From the NCBI RefSeq assembly GCF_020080835.1, contig NC_058161.1, forward strand, positions 13,759,103 to 13,823,102: a stretch of DNA of 64,000 bases, in the 5' to 3' direction. This DNA is from Cotesia glomerata. Lineage: Eukaryota; Arthropoda; Insecta; Hymenoptera; Braconidae. This document shows positions 21,541 through 31,985 of this stretch, piece after piece. The stretch's first letter is position 1. Each line of letters opens with the position of its first letter. The translations under genes and the position numbers were made by a program. The notes below the pieces were generated by a model, which did not search any database, was not told the DNA's origin, and saw only the letters and a list, made by a program, of their open reading frames with translations.

Positions 21541-23271
21541 AGTTTTAACTGCACTCATTTTTTGTCTCAAAATTTTGAGCTGTTTAAGCTGCCTAGAAAT
21601 TTTCTTAATCCATTTTTGATGTTCCTGCCTCACAATTTTTTGGTACTCCTTTAATCCTCTATTTTTTTTAACCAAAACCTGGCAATTAATTTTATTTTTC
21701 ACAATTTTCCTTCCCAGGAATTTTTCTCTTAATTTAGATTTTCTTAATTCAAGCTCCAGAATTTTTTTCTTCAATTCTGGTTTTAAAATTTCACTTTTTT
21801 GAATTTGAGATTTAATTTCCCGATTTTTGGACTTTAATTTTCCAATTTTAAACTCTAGACTTCTCTTTTTTAATTTAAAAAATTTAATCTGCTGGATTTT
21901 CTGTTCCAATTGCTGAGTATAGAATAATTTCTCGGCTTCTAGACGCTCGTAGTCTGTTTTAGTTAAATTAGAATTTTTCCTGATTATTTCGCTCAGACTA
22001 TTGTGAAGATTAAAGAGCTCATTCCTGAGTTTTATCTGCAGAATTTAAAAAATAAATTATATTTATAAGGTAGATTTCTGAGCTGCAGGAATTTTTTAGA
22101 GCAAAATGAATGATATTTTTGAAATCCTGAGAAAATTTCCAAAAAAATGACGTATCGCACGACTCAATCGGCCGTAGGTCGATTTTTGATTAATGATCTA
22201 TAAATCATTTGATAAATTATTAATGCGATTTTTTTAATGAAAGCTTGGGAATTTATATAGCGTCCAAGGAGTCATTTTACTCAGGATTTCATGATCTAGG
22301 TCGCAAAAGCATTTATAAAAAAAATTTTTTTTTGTTATTAATGATTAATGACCTGATTAAAATATCAAGGAAGGATTTATATAAAAAATTAATTGGATAT
22401 TTTTAATGTCTATTATATCCCGAGTAACATAAGCCGTCTCACGACTAGATTAGCGTTAGGTGAATTTTTGATTAATCGATTAATAAAATATTAATCAATT
22501 AATTTGGTATTAATTATTAACCAACCATACAAGTGTTTAGATTCATTTTACTCGCGCTGACGATCTCTAGGTCGCAGCCTGCGTAGATTTTCAAATTTCT
22601 TCCAAAAAATTTTCCTCAAATTTTCTTTTTAAAAAAAAAAAATAAAAAATCTTACTTACATATTTAAGCCGGTATTCTGACACAATGTTCAACTTATCCA
22701 ATTGCCGATTAATTAATTTAAAAATTTTCCTTTTTTCTTTTACTTCCTCCAAATTTTCCCGAATTTTCCTCTGATTTTCCACAATTTCCGCAATTAACTC
22801 TTCAATTTTTCCTTTTTTCTTCTCAATTTCTTCTTTTAACCCTTCAAGCTCTTCCCCTGAATTTTTTCGTAAATTTTCCAGCTTTTCTTTATAAATTTTC
22901 AATTTTTTCAAAATTTTATAATAATTTTCCACTTGCTCTTCATCATCTACTTCACACATCACGTAGCTCATCTGTTTTCTTTCAAAAAATTCAATCAAGC
23001 GCTCTGTTAATTGAAAATTCCTCACCCGAATTTCCTCCTCTTTTTTCCTAAACTCCCTTAAATTTTCCATCGCTTCCTCCCGGTTTAAATCTTCCGAAAT
23101 TGAAGATAAAAAACTAGCGTCTTCATATTCGGAATCTGTGAGGAATTTTTGGGAACTCAAGGAAGATTCTAAAGATTCTAAAGGAGAATTTTCCGGAGGG
23201 GAAATTCCTAATTCTTCAAGAAGGTTTGTTAATTCTGATAAAGTAGGACGCCAGTCTTTGTCGTCGGACAT
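21511..23271 (-). CDS. Coiled-coil protein of unknown function
   Basis: The model has two exons, 22660-23271 (204 codons) and 21511-22035 (174 codons plus stop), with a phase-0 GT-AG intron, giving about 378 aa. The N-terminus is acidic and serine-rich (SPLESLESSLSS), with no signal peptide. From about residue 65 to the end it is almost continuous charged coiled coil, Lys/Glu/Ile/Leu-rich with few prolines (for example KKGKIEELIAEIVENQRKIR). This suits a structural, cytoskeletal or ciliary role, but I do not recognise the family. The final codons (about 11) lie inside a repeat copy (see 20614-21540), so the C-terminus may be repeat-derived. The exon 2 start and adjoining intron are duplicated many times in the 28-42 kb cluster. 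Confidence 0.75.
22120..22585. repeat. Palindrome-core repeats in the coiled-coil gene intron
   Basis: One clear unit (22140-22325, core TGATCTATAAATCA) and one diverged unit (22415-22580). The first unit plus the adjoining exon edge is the segment duplicated in the secreted-peptide cluster. Confidence 0.75.
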
Positions 23272-23938
23272 TTTTACTGGTTACTAAGGACGATTGATCA
23301 ATACTATAAGTACGAAGTGCAATAAAAAAATTTAATTTTAGAATTAATGAATTCTAAAAAAATTATTGGAGACATTTTGTGGAGAAAATTAAATTTTCTA
23401 TAAATTTTATTAAAAATTTTTTTTTTAAATTAATATTTAAATTATAAATTTAATTTTTTTAATAAAACTTCTTAATTTTTAGTCGTTAGAAAATTGTTTT
23501 TTTTTCTGTTAATTATTCCGAGCGTACTTAAAAGTAATGACCTTATCTGAGTAACTTAAATCATTCATAAAGCGATAGTCTTCAAATTAATTAATTAATT
23601 GGAAATTTCCAAAATTTGAATCCGAGGTGGGTGCCAGGAGCCATAAGAGCGTATAAAAAAATTTTTTTTCGGGAATCAACGCATTTTTCTATGAAACGTG
23701 CAGAATTGAAAAAAAAAATTTTTTTCTTTAAACTAAAAATTTTGTTTAGACTTAGAAAAAATAATAGAATTTTTATTATACGGCCTTATGGTTCTCCAGT
23801 GACTTAAGGGCGTATAATTTTTATACACCCTTATGGCATCTGTAACGCGATATATTACATAAGCATTACTAGCATCAACATCAATGAATGCTTTGATGTT
23901 GAATCATAATTTTACGTAAAATTTTTGTATTTATTTAG
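23272..23938. repeat. Intergenic stretch with a small inverted-repeat element
   Basis: No gene is seen. 23636-23845 has inverted ends (GCCATAAGAGCGTATAAAAA ... TTTTTATACACCCTTATGGC), which suggests a ~200-bp MITE. Confidence 0.55.
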
Positions 23939-25240
23939 GCATATATTAATGGTCAAAAAAATGGAGCAGAAAAATTTATTCGAAACAAGTTTATGTGATA
24001 ACAGATGGACTAATCATTATTACTATGAAACCCAGAGAGTGTTTTCTTTCAGTAATGTCCAAATTGATATACCTGAAGCTGTCATCTGTTCCAGAGAATA
24101 TAAACAGAAGGTTTGTAACAGAAAATGAAATATATTGTAAAGCAAACGAAGTTACAAAGCAATTAGCAGGTTTAGTAGCCGAAATGGGAACAAAATCATA
24201 TTTAAAGAGAATGAAAGTATTGGCAGATTTAGTGGAATCTTGGCAAAATAACGAACAAGTTAAAATTATAAAAGTAAGAGACATCAACCAAGATACCAGT
24301 AGATCGTCAAAAATTGATAAACGTAGAATTTCCTGAAGAATTAATAAAAGTAATGAGAATAAGGGTGACAGTGATGATGATGACGGAGATAGTGGTAGTG
24401 ATATTGATACTTACAATGACAAGGAAAATAATGATAATAATGATTATTATCGTCAGATTGGTAATAACGGTGAAAGCGACAATGCTGATGATGATGATGG
24501 TAGCAATGGTGACGATGTAGCAATGATGACGACGATGACAAGTTAAATGAAAAAATTAGGAAAACGGTTGACCCAGAAGGCTATCCCTGCAACTTCCCGC
24601 TAATTCCATACTTAGGCGCTTAAAATTGTACCAATGACGTTTTTGAGCTCTTCGAGCTCAAAAATACCATTTATGGGTTATTTTGAGCTCTCCGAGCTCA
24701 AAGAGATTGCTTTCCTATGCTTTAAAACTCTTCGAGCTCAAAAGTCTGATAGAGATTTGATAAGACACTATTTTTTGAATTTTTAAACCGCAATAACTTT
24801 TGAATGAATGAACCGATTTTTACGCGGTTAGAAGCATTCGACGCAGTTTTTCAAGCCTCACAAAGAATCTCAAATTTTGAATTGATCGCGCTAGGAATTT
24901 TGGAGTTATTCCGAAAAAACACTTTTTTCAGTTTTCTTTCGTTCACGATATCTCTCGAACGAATCAACCGATTTTGACCGGACTGGTGGCGATCGACGTG
25001 GTTTTTTGAGGTTAAGAGCTGATTAGTTTTTGGAATTGAACCTTTAAGCCGTTTAAAAGTTATTCCAAAAAAACCACATTTGAAAAAATTTTTTTTTCAG
25101 TTTTTTTACGATTTCTCAAAATCTATTGATCTGAATCGGTCCAAATAGTTTTCAAAATCTAAGTTTGGTCAAGTCCTTTCGAATGGACCAACCGCGATGA
25201 AATCGGTCAAGCCGTTCAAAAGTTATAAGCGGTTCACATA

Positions 25241-25293
<53 letters not shown>

Positions 25294-25745
25294 ATACATA
25301 GACACCGTGACAACCTCGCGGGGATAGTCAGGGAAGCTTCCTGTGACCTTCAAACGTCGAGATCTGATGAAAACTCGATTTTTGCAAAACGGGGTGAAAA
25401 CAATAACTTCCCGATTTTTGAAAATCTTCGATTTTCTTAGCGGGAAGTTAATAATAAAATACGTAGAGTCCACATCGCCAAGTATGCAGGATAATTTAAT
25501 TATAATTGACAATCAGGAAATTGATATTGATGAATAACCTCCCCAGTTTAGATCAATAACGCCAAAAGTTGATAGAAATAATACTATAAATGAAGATTAT
25601 AGTAGTGATGAAAACGAAAAAGAAACAAAATCATTGAAAATAGATGTTTGTAGTAAAGAATTACAGCTACCAAATCGTCAAACTACTTCCATACACGAAA
25701 ATTTTCAATCGCCGAAAATAATTTTACACACTGCCCCACATTGAA
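23939..25745 (+). pseudogene. Decayed gene with Asp/Asn-rich tail, split by a repeat element
   Basis: After an acceptor-like TTATTTAG, the DNA reads as protein-like fragments: AYINGQKNGAEKFIRNKFM, then a stop and frame change, then NEIYCKANEVTKQLAGLVAE and YLKRMKVLADLVESW. A TGA follows, with the same frame continuing into an Asp/Asn-rich acidic stretch (GDSDDDDGDSGSDIDTYNDK) up to about 24545. The ~0.9-kb element 24555-25449 interrupts it. Downstream, Asp/Glu/Asn-rich coding-like sequence resumes (SSDENEKETKSLKIDVC) with another stop, ending at TGA near 25744. It may be a transposase or nuclear-protein remnant. I cannot name the family. Confidence 0.5.
24555..25449. mobile_element. ~0.9-kb element with internal CA microsatellite, copy 2 (inverted)
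   Basis: Inverted copy of 6401-7317. It begins TTAGGAAAACGGTTGACCC and ends in the inverted repeat AACTTCCCG ... CGGGAAGTT (25407-25449). The (AC)n tract is at 25245-25288. It sits inside the decayed gene 23939-25745. Confidence 0.75.
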
Positions 25746-25749
25746 ATTA

Positions 25750-26090
25750 AATTTTTAGCCATGAGTGAAACCACAGTAAATCCACCACCAAATCACGATG
25801 GATCCACGACAAAACCACAAATTAACTTACGGTTGAATCACAGTAAAACCACTGTGGAACCACGGCAGAGTCACGACAATTCCACTATAAACCGTAGGTG
25901 GAACCATGATGGAACCACAATCGAACCACAATAGATTCACAGTTAATCAACTGTAAGACCGCTGTTGAACCACGGTGGAATCGCAATAGCAAAATGGCAC
26001 AAAATTGGCTCCACAGTAAGCCCACTACAACCGTGGCTCCATTGTGAATCCACCGTGGTTGCTAAACTGCGAGGGAATTTTCAGATGACT
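25750..26090. repeat. ACCACxGTGG motif array with a CCCTCGCAGTTT-like end
   Basis: About 330 bp made of a degenerate self-complementary motif (ACCACAGT, CACTGTGGAACCACGG, CCACCGTGG). It ends AAACTGCGAGGG at about 26073, close to the AAACCGCGAGGG end of the tRNA-bearing TIR elements. It may be a truncated relative with different subterminal motifs. No left end is seen. Confidence 0.5.
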
Positions 26091-26553
26091 TTTAATTATT
26101 TAATTAAGGTAAGTAAATTTTGTATGTTCTTCATAGCATTTTATTTTATTTTTCTTAAGCTACTAAATTTTATTAATTAAAGATAAATAATTATCAACAA
26201 GGAAAGAATTATTTGGACAAGTATTTATTGTATTTCATGTATACAATACATCATTTTTATGGTTGAGGTATTTAGTCATAGAAATCGTAATTACTATAAT
26301 ATGAAGCGTATGCTTGGCATCTTCTACCCGTTGCCGCTGAACCTCCGCAATGGTCCTCTATGCAATCTTCATTTTTTTCGCACTAGTTTAAAAAGAATTA
26401 TTTATTGTAAAAGGACTGAAGTCAATTTTCCTACAATTTTTTTCTCAGTTTATATTTTAGTTATATACTTACGGGCGCGCCAATTTTTAATTTGATTCCT
26501 CCAACCGAATTCCTCTCTATAAACTTATTTCTCTGATAGCACGCAACAAATCC

Positions 26554-27604
26554 ACAGATTCGGTAGAATCTGGCGCCAAGTTCCGTTCAAATCCATTGTA
26601 AACGGAGCGCCAGACTACCGACTGTGTTTACTGTAAGCAGAACGGTTTTTTGAGGCTGCGAAATTTTATTTAATTCTACGGTACTTTTTTATCCAATTTG
26701 TTTATCATAACAGTAATTCATAATTTACTTCACCGTATTAATTAATTATATTCACTTATAACAATTTATTTACTTGAAATTATTAAATTTTATCAGCACA
26801 TACTATAGCTCGCTCACAAATTTCGATCCTGACTTTTTTTTTATGGAGAAAGGTCAGCGCCACAGACTAGATAAAATAAAAATGTGTAGTAATCCTCCTA
26901 TAGATAAGCAACTACAGTTAAAAAGTAATTCACAGCTTACATTTACGGCCGCCAGAGTGCACTGGAATTACATCTACATAAACTGTAGCTTCAAGGGGAT
27001 AGTTTGCAGTAAAAATGCAGTCAACACGAGATTTAAGTTGGTACCGATTGTAAATTTTAATAATAATTACAAAAAATACTAAAATCCGAAAAAAAACAGT
27101 TTCACTGTAAAAAAGTCGCGCCAAGTCCACGTTCATAAGACAATTAGGAAAAAAATTTTTTTTCTTTAAAAGATACAAAATAAAAAAATAAAAAAATCCA
27201 AGTAACCGATATGATTGTTTTTGATTTTCGGAAATTAAAAAAATTTTATTGTAAATTTAAAAATTAAAAAAAAAATTTTAGAACGTACTTGGTGTGCGTC
27301 ATTGTCTATTTCAATTTTTTTAAAGTCCTAGTAAATAGATTTTACGAATTTCATTAAAAGTAAAATATTTTGCAACCACGCACACTAAATACGTTCTAAA
27401 ATTTTTTTTTTTAATTTTTAAATTTACAATAAAATTTTTTTTAATTTCCGAAAATCAAAAACAATCATATCGGTTACTTGGATTTTTTAATTTTTTTATT
27501 TTGTATCTTTTTTTGAAGAAAAAAAAAAAATTTTTTTTCCTAATAGTCTTATGAACGTGGACTTGGCGCGACTTTTTTACAGTGAAACTGTTTTTGTTCG
27601 GATA
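26554..27604. mobile_element. Composite insertion disrupting peptide gene A
   Basis: It interrupts the gene A exon with a duplication of at most one or two bases. The distal half is the long palindrome 27084-27602. The proximal half has a separate inverted pair (CGGTAGAATCTGGCGCC ... GAGCGCCAGACTACCG, 26569-26620), so two elements may be joined or nested. No transposase is seen. Confidence 0.6.
27084..27602. mobile_element. Long-palindrome MITE (TCCGAA...CAGTTTCACTGT ends)
   Basis: The two ~215-bp arms are near-perfect inverted copies; the arm begins ACAGTTTCACTGTAAAAAAG then TCGCGCCAAGTCCACG. A ~70-bp loop around 27300-27370 separates them. There is no ORF. It forms the distal half of the insertion in gene A. 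Confidence 0.8.
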
Positions 27605-27679
27605 CCATAAGAAGCGTCAATGCTAAAATTGCCAGCAATACTTTTGTCATTTTTTATTTTAAAATAAGCTTTCAATTTA

Positions 27680-27850
27680 TGATACCTGAAAATTTATTTT
27701 AAAAATTAATTCCTTTTAAAATTTTTTAAATCTAAATGATATATATATTAGAATTTTTTTTTAAAGAGATTTCAAATAATTAAAATTTGTACTCACCAAA
27801 TAGTTGAAAAAGTAACTGATGAAGAAGTGGAATTGCGCTTAGTATTTATA
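27680..27850 (-). promoter_or_regulatory. Promoter and 5'UTR intron of peptide gene A
   Basis: TATAAATA (complement of 27843-27850), an arthropod initiator TCAGT (815-819) about 30 bp downstream, a donor GTGAGT (791-796) and an acceptor TTTCAG|GTATCA (685-688). The same layout occurs in every gene of the cluster. Confidence 0.75.
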
Positions 27851-28039
27851 CGAAATAAATTGAACGCAAAAAATCTCACATTCCACAATGCATTTCGGTT
27901 ATACGACTACGAACATATGATCTGTTGCTTGCTTCAATTTTTAGGGAATTTCCGATCAATTAATTTAATTTATCAATTGATTAGAAGAGTTCGTCTCTTT
28001 TTAAAAGTATTTTTTAATGACTTTCCTGTGAAGATTGAT

Positions 28040-28375
28040 GATATCATTCCTGAGTTTTATTTTAAGAATTTAAAAACTAAATTTTATTTATAAGCTAGAT
28101 TTCTAGGCTCCAGGAAATTTTTAGAGCAAAATTAATAATATTTTTAAAATCCTGAGAAAATTTTCGAAAAAATGACGTATCGCACGACTCAATCGGCCGT
28201 AGGTCGATTTTTGATTAATGATCTATAGATCATTTGATAAATTATTAATGCGATTTTTTTAATGAAAGCTTGGGAATTAATATAGCATCCAAGGTGTCAT
28301 TTTACTCGGGATTTCATGATCTAGGTCGCAGAGCAAAGCATTTGTAAAAATAACAAACTTTTTTTTTTTTATTAA
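28040..28375. repeat. Coiled-coil-gene boundary duplicate plus palindrome-core repeat
   Basis: It matches the exon 2 edge (ATTCCTGAGTTTTAT...AAG) and adjoining intron of the coiled-coil gene (22020-22330), including the TGATCTATAGATCA core. It lies upstream of the gene A promoter. Confidence 0.8.
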
Positions 28376-28392
28376 TGATAATTTATTTATTT

Positions 28393-29608
28393 TTACAAGT
28401 CAATGATGAATATTTCTTTTAATAAATCAAGATAATTATGATCATTTTCTGGTTGACATACTTTAACGCGTCCCCATGGAGAATTAGCTGCGCAAATACG
28501 GAATTGGCACTGCCAATATTCTTCGCACTAGTGAAGAAAAAAATAAGTATTATTAATTCTGAAAATAGTTCAGTGTCAGCAAAAAAAATTTTTTTATTTT
28601 ATAATAACTAGGTAACATGTGCTTGAGCAAGATTTAGGTGCCAGTGTCTTAAGCAATACCCCTAGTTGCTAGTATCTTTTTCTACATGTTTTGCTCAAGT
28701 TCATGTAGAAAGAACTGCTTCAAGATTTATATATAACTACCTCAAGACATCTTGTGGAAGAATATGAGACAAGTCTAATGCAAGGTGCATTGAAAAACTT
28801 TCTGACGGATTTTTTGAATCAGAAACTCACAACAGACACTTAAATGACTTGCTCAACATTTGCTCAACATCCGTAATTCTCAGTAATTTGTTCATTTCTA
28901 AAGCATTTGTCAACCAAAAACTAACAGCAAATGTTGAAGCGTGACTTGCTTAAGATTTACTCAAGATGCATCATGCATTGAATATTTTATAACACTTTTT
29001 CCCCTCCACTACTTGAAGATGTATTGATTCAGTGGTGCTCATTTTGAAATAATTTTGTCTTGATCGATAAAACAGTAGGTCTATACTCTAAAAGGTTAAG
29101 CTGAATGAGATCCACTGATCCTACAGTAAATATAGGAGGAGTAGGATGATAAGAACGGTCACTCAAAAACACTTAATCTTGAGCAGATCATGAGCAAGTC
29201 TTGCACAAGTATATTCAGTATGCTTCTGGTGTCAGTCTTTCTCAAGAATTGATATAGTTAGTTTATCGATAAGCATCTTCAGATTTTCTCAATTTTCTAC
29301 ACAATTGTTGAGCTATAATCTAGCCGAAAGTTCTTGTACAAGGTTTCTTCAAGACTTGTCAATTGAATTTGCTACAAGTATCTGGAGCAAGACCCATAGG
29401 TAGAAAAAGACACTAACAACTATCGAAGTTGAGACCAGGCTTGCTCAAGCCTTGAAAAAGATTACTATATAATATATATACTTACTTCTCCGCCGACTCT
29501 TATGCTCGTTCTTCCAAAATAGTCTCTCACTATGTCACACTGATTCCAACTCGCTACTATTCCTACAAGAAGCGTCAATGCTAGAATTGCCAGCAATACT
29601 TTTGCCAT
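28393..29608 (-). CDS. Small secreted cysteine-rich peptide, gene B
   Basis: Two coding exons: 29486-29608 (41 codons) and 28393-28527 (44 codons plus stop). The intron is phase 0, with donor GTAAGTATAT and acceptor ACTAG, giving 85 aa. The N-terminus MAKVLLAILALTLLVGIVAS is a clear signal peptide and nearly identical in all paralogues. The mature part is unlike its paralogues except for the last-exon scaffold C-x5-C-x4-C-x10-C (CEEYWQCQFRIC ... VC), plus one Cys in exon 1. A noncoding first exon with TATA box (29792-29799) and initiator (29764-29768) lies upstream. The intron holds a ~855-bp repeat (28616-29471). Function is unknown; the length and variability suit an effector, venom or immune peptide, which is inference. 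Confidence 0.8.
28616..29471. mobile_element. GCTTGAGCAAG element, copy 1, in gene B intron
   Basis: A ~855-bp repeat running from GGTAACATGTGCTTGAGCAAG to GGCTTGCTCAAGCCTTGAAAAAG, so the ends carry inverted GCTTGAGCAAG. The motif recurs in degenerate form throughout. Other copies: 33866-36345 (split), 38606-39475 and 48188-49035; a fragment lies at 53388-53595. No ORF. Confidence 0.8.
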
Positions 29609-29745
29609 TTTTGATTTCAAAGTTCGCTTTCAATGATACCTAAAAATTAATTTAAAATTGACAATTCAAAAGACTATTTAAAATATTTTCAATATATAAA
29701 TAATACAATTTTATCAAGTTTTTAATAATGAAGATTTGTACTCAC

Positions 29746-29800
29746 TAAATGATTGAAAAAGTAACTGATGAAGAAGTGGAATCAACTCCAGTATTTATAC
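29746..29800 (-). promoter_or_regulatory. Promoter of peptide gene B
   Basis: TATAAATA (complement of 29792-29799) and initiator TCAGT (29764-29768), followed by a short noncoding exon and a GTGAGT donor, as in genes A, E, F and G. Confidence 0.75.
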
Positions 29801-29994
29801 GAAATAAATTGATAGAAAAAAAAACCCACATTTTGAAAAAAGCATTGTGGTTAATACGATGGCGAACAAAGGATCGATTGTTTGCTTAAATTTTTGGAAT
29901 TTCCGATCAATTAGAAGAATACGTCGCTTTTATAGCGATTTTAATTAACTTAGATAAGACATAAGTGAATTAAGTTTGCTTCTTTAATTTAAAA

Positions 29995-30350
29995 AATTTA
30001 ATTCCTGAGTTTTATCTGAAGAATTTAAAAACTAAATTTTATTTATAAGCTTGATTTCTGAGCTCCAGGAATTTTTTAGAGCAAACAAATAATATTTTTG
30101 AAATCCTGAGAAAATTTCCAAGAAAATGACGTATTGAACGACTCAATCGGCCGTAGGTCGATCTTTGATTAATGATCTATAGATCATTTGATAAATTATA
30201 AATGCGATTTTTTTAATGAGAGCTTGGGAATTAATATAGAGTCCAAGGAGTCATTTTACTCGGGATTTCATGATCTAGGTCGCAGAGCAAAGCATTTATA
30301 ATAATAACAAATTTTTTTTTTTTGTTAATGATATTTTATTTATTTTTAGG
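29995..30350. repeat. Coiled-coil-gene boundary duplicate plus palindrome-core repeat
   Basis: Second copy of the ~340-bp segment. It includes ATTCCTGAGTTTTATCTGAAG, very close to the exon 2 edge of the coiled-coil gene, and a complete palindrome unit. Confidence 0.8.
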
Positions 30351-30517
30351 TTTTAGTTAAAAATTTTAATGACATTAAAATTGGCTTATTTTTTTGTTTT
30401 CTATTTTTTGATTTTTTTAAGCTACTAAATTTTATTAATTAAAGATAAATAATAATCAACAACTAAATAATTATTCGGACAAGTATTTATTGTATTTCAT
30501 AAATACGATACATTATT

Positions 30518-30652
30518 TTAATATCCTCTTAAATCAGATGCTAGCTGGATTCCACCATGTTGACGTTCATAGTAATCAGATGGTTGGCATCTTAAAATTC
30601 TACCCGATCCAAATACGCAAATGTTGTCTAGGCACTCTAGATTGTTCTTGCA
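30518..30652 (-). pseudogene. Orphan last exon C of the cysteine-peptide family
   Basis: The acceptor CTAG is followed by 44 codons plus stop, open in phase 0, with the family scaffold C-x5-C-x4-C-x9-C (CKNNLECLDNIC). It has the same codon length as the gene B last exon. No matching signal-peptide exon lies directly upstream on this strand. The upstream intron sequence (to about 30920) matches the gene F intron. It may be a duplication remnant, or an alternative last exon for a promoter further upstream such as gene F. Confidence 0.7.
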
Positions 30653-30929
30653 CTAGTTAAGAAATAAATATTTATTTTAATTAATTTTATTAATTATAAC
30701 AATTTTTCAGTGTCGGCGAAAAAAAATACAGTTGACTCTTCTTGATTAAGAAATCTAATTTGAAATGATTAAAAACCATTTTAAACAATTTAAAATGATG
30801 TCTAAAGGTGAGTAATTAAAAATATATTGTAACAAATACCAAAAGGGGGGATAAAAAAATTTATTTTGCCATTCAACTCAAAATCGTTCAAAACGTCAAA
30901 ATTATTAGAAATAATTTTTGCACGCCTAA

Positions 30930-31790
30930 TAGCGCGAAGCGCGTGAGGTTGTGCTTTATAATCGACTCGTCAAGGTCAAGCAATTTTGTGATCTTTAAAT
31001 GCCTCTATCACAACCATATTACACTTATACAATAATATAAGTAGATGTACACCGAGAAAACACTTAAATTAAACCATCTTTTACTTTCTAAAATCATTTC
31101 ATGTTGCTATTTTGTAAAAAAAAAAAAAAACGTTTTGAAAAAAATTTTACGTAGACGTCCTGATGTCACTCCATATTGGATGTACCAACGATTACTCCCG
31201 AACAAATTGATATTTCAAGACCGGACCTTTTTTATTAGTTTAAGAATTCGATTAACTGGGTCCGTATTTAATATCAGTAGCCTAGTTTACGTATTTTTTT
31301 TTTAAATTGAATTTTTATTAAAATTCACTACGATACAACCGTACAAAGCCAAACGAACTTTTCTTATTTGTCACGTGAAAACTATGGCGCCACTTGATTA
31401 AGCTAGATTTCTATAGACTGCGTGCGCATATGACAAGAAAAAAGAGCGCCGATATTAAAAAAAAAAAAATAAAAAATACTCTGTAAGAAATTACTTAATT
31501 ATAATTTTTTTTTTTTTTTAATCAATTACACAATTTATTTTTTTCTTAAAAAATGAATGAGCGTTATGAGGCGTGCACTTTTGGACTTTCCAAATTTTTT
31601 AAAAGTCTTGGACATGAATCTTACGGTCGATCATTCTTCAAAGAATTTTTTTTTGCAAAAGGACTAAAGCCGACTGTACTCGTTTTAAATTAATCACCTT
31701 AATTTGTACGGAAAAAAAATCGTAGGAAAAAATTTCAATGTTTACATTTATAATTTTATATTTTAAAATTTAAGATGTTACAACCCTCTC
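30930..31790. other. Intergenic stretch in the peptide cluster, no gene seen
   Basis: Unique-looking AT-rich sequence with a small GC-rich spot near 30935 (GCGCGAAGCGCG, self-complementary). No recognisable coding sequence. Confidence 0.5.
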
Positions 31791-31985
31791 AAAATATTTC
31801 ACATAAGTTTTTATGGGAATCCACATAGGAATGTATGAATTCGTATAGGAACCCATAGGAATTCACATAGGAAATATGGATTCCTATAGGAATCCACATA
31901 GGAATCTGTGGATTCATAGATTCCTGTATGGGAAATCCACATCGGAAATATGTATTCTTATAGTGAATTTATATAAGTAGATTAA
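31790..31985. repeat. ATAGGAATCC motif array
   Basis: About ten degenerate copies of CACATAGGAATCC/GGATTCCTATAGG, including the palindrome GGATTCCTATAGGAATCC. The ends are unclear. Confidence 0.7.

Larger units (their letters stand above)
26272..27650 (-). pseudogene. Secreted cysteine-peptide gene A, first coding exon split by an insertion
   Basis: The signal-peptide half (27605-27650, beginning MTKVLLAILALTLLM) is separated from the rest of the same exon (26473-26553, beginning GFVACYQRNKF) by 1051 bp of inserted DNA (26554-27604). The split falls exactly where the paralogues read ...LLMGIVAC. The exon's donor (GTAAGTATATAAC) is intact. The last exon (26272-26382, 36 codons plus stop) is also intact and has the family pattern C-x5-C-x4-C-x9-C (CEKNEDCIEDHC). 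The promoter and 5'UTR intron remain (27685-27850). As it stands it cannot make the family protein unless the insert is removed from the RNA. Confidence 0.85.

Noticed and set aside
24314..24541. Met/Val/Thr-rich and His/Tyr-rich frames
   Set aside because: These are other-frame and antisense readings of the GATGAT-type sequence that encodes the Asp/Asn-rich stretch of the decayed gene.
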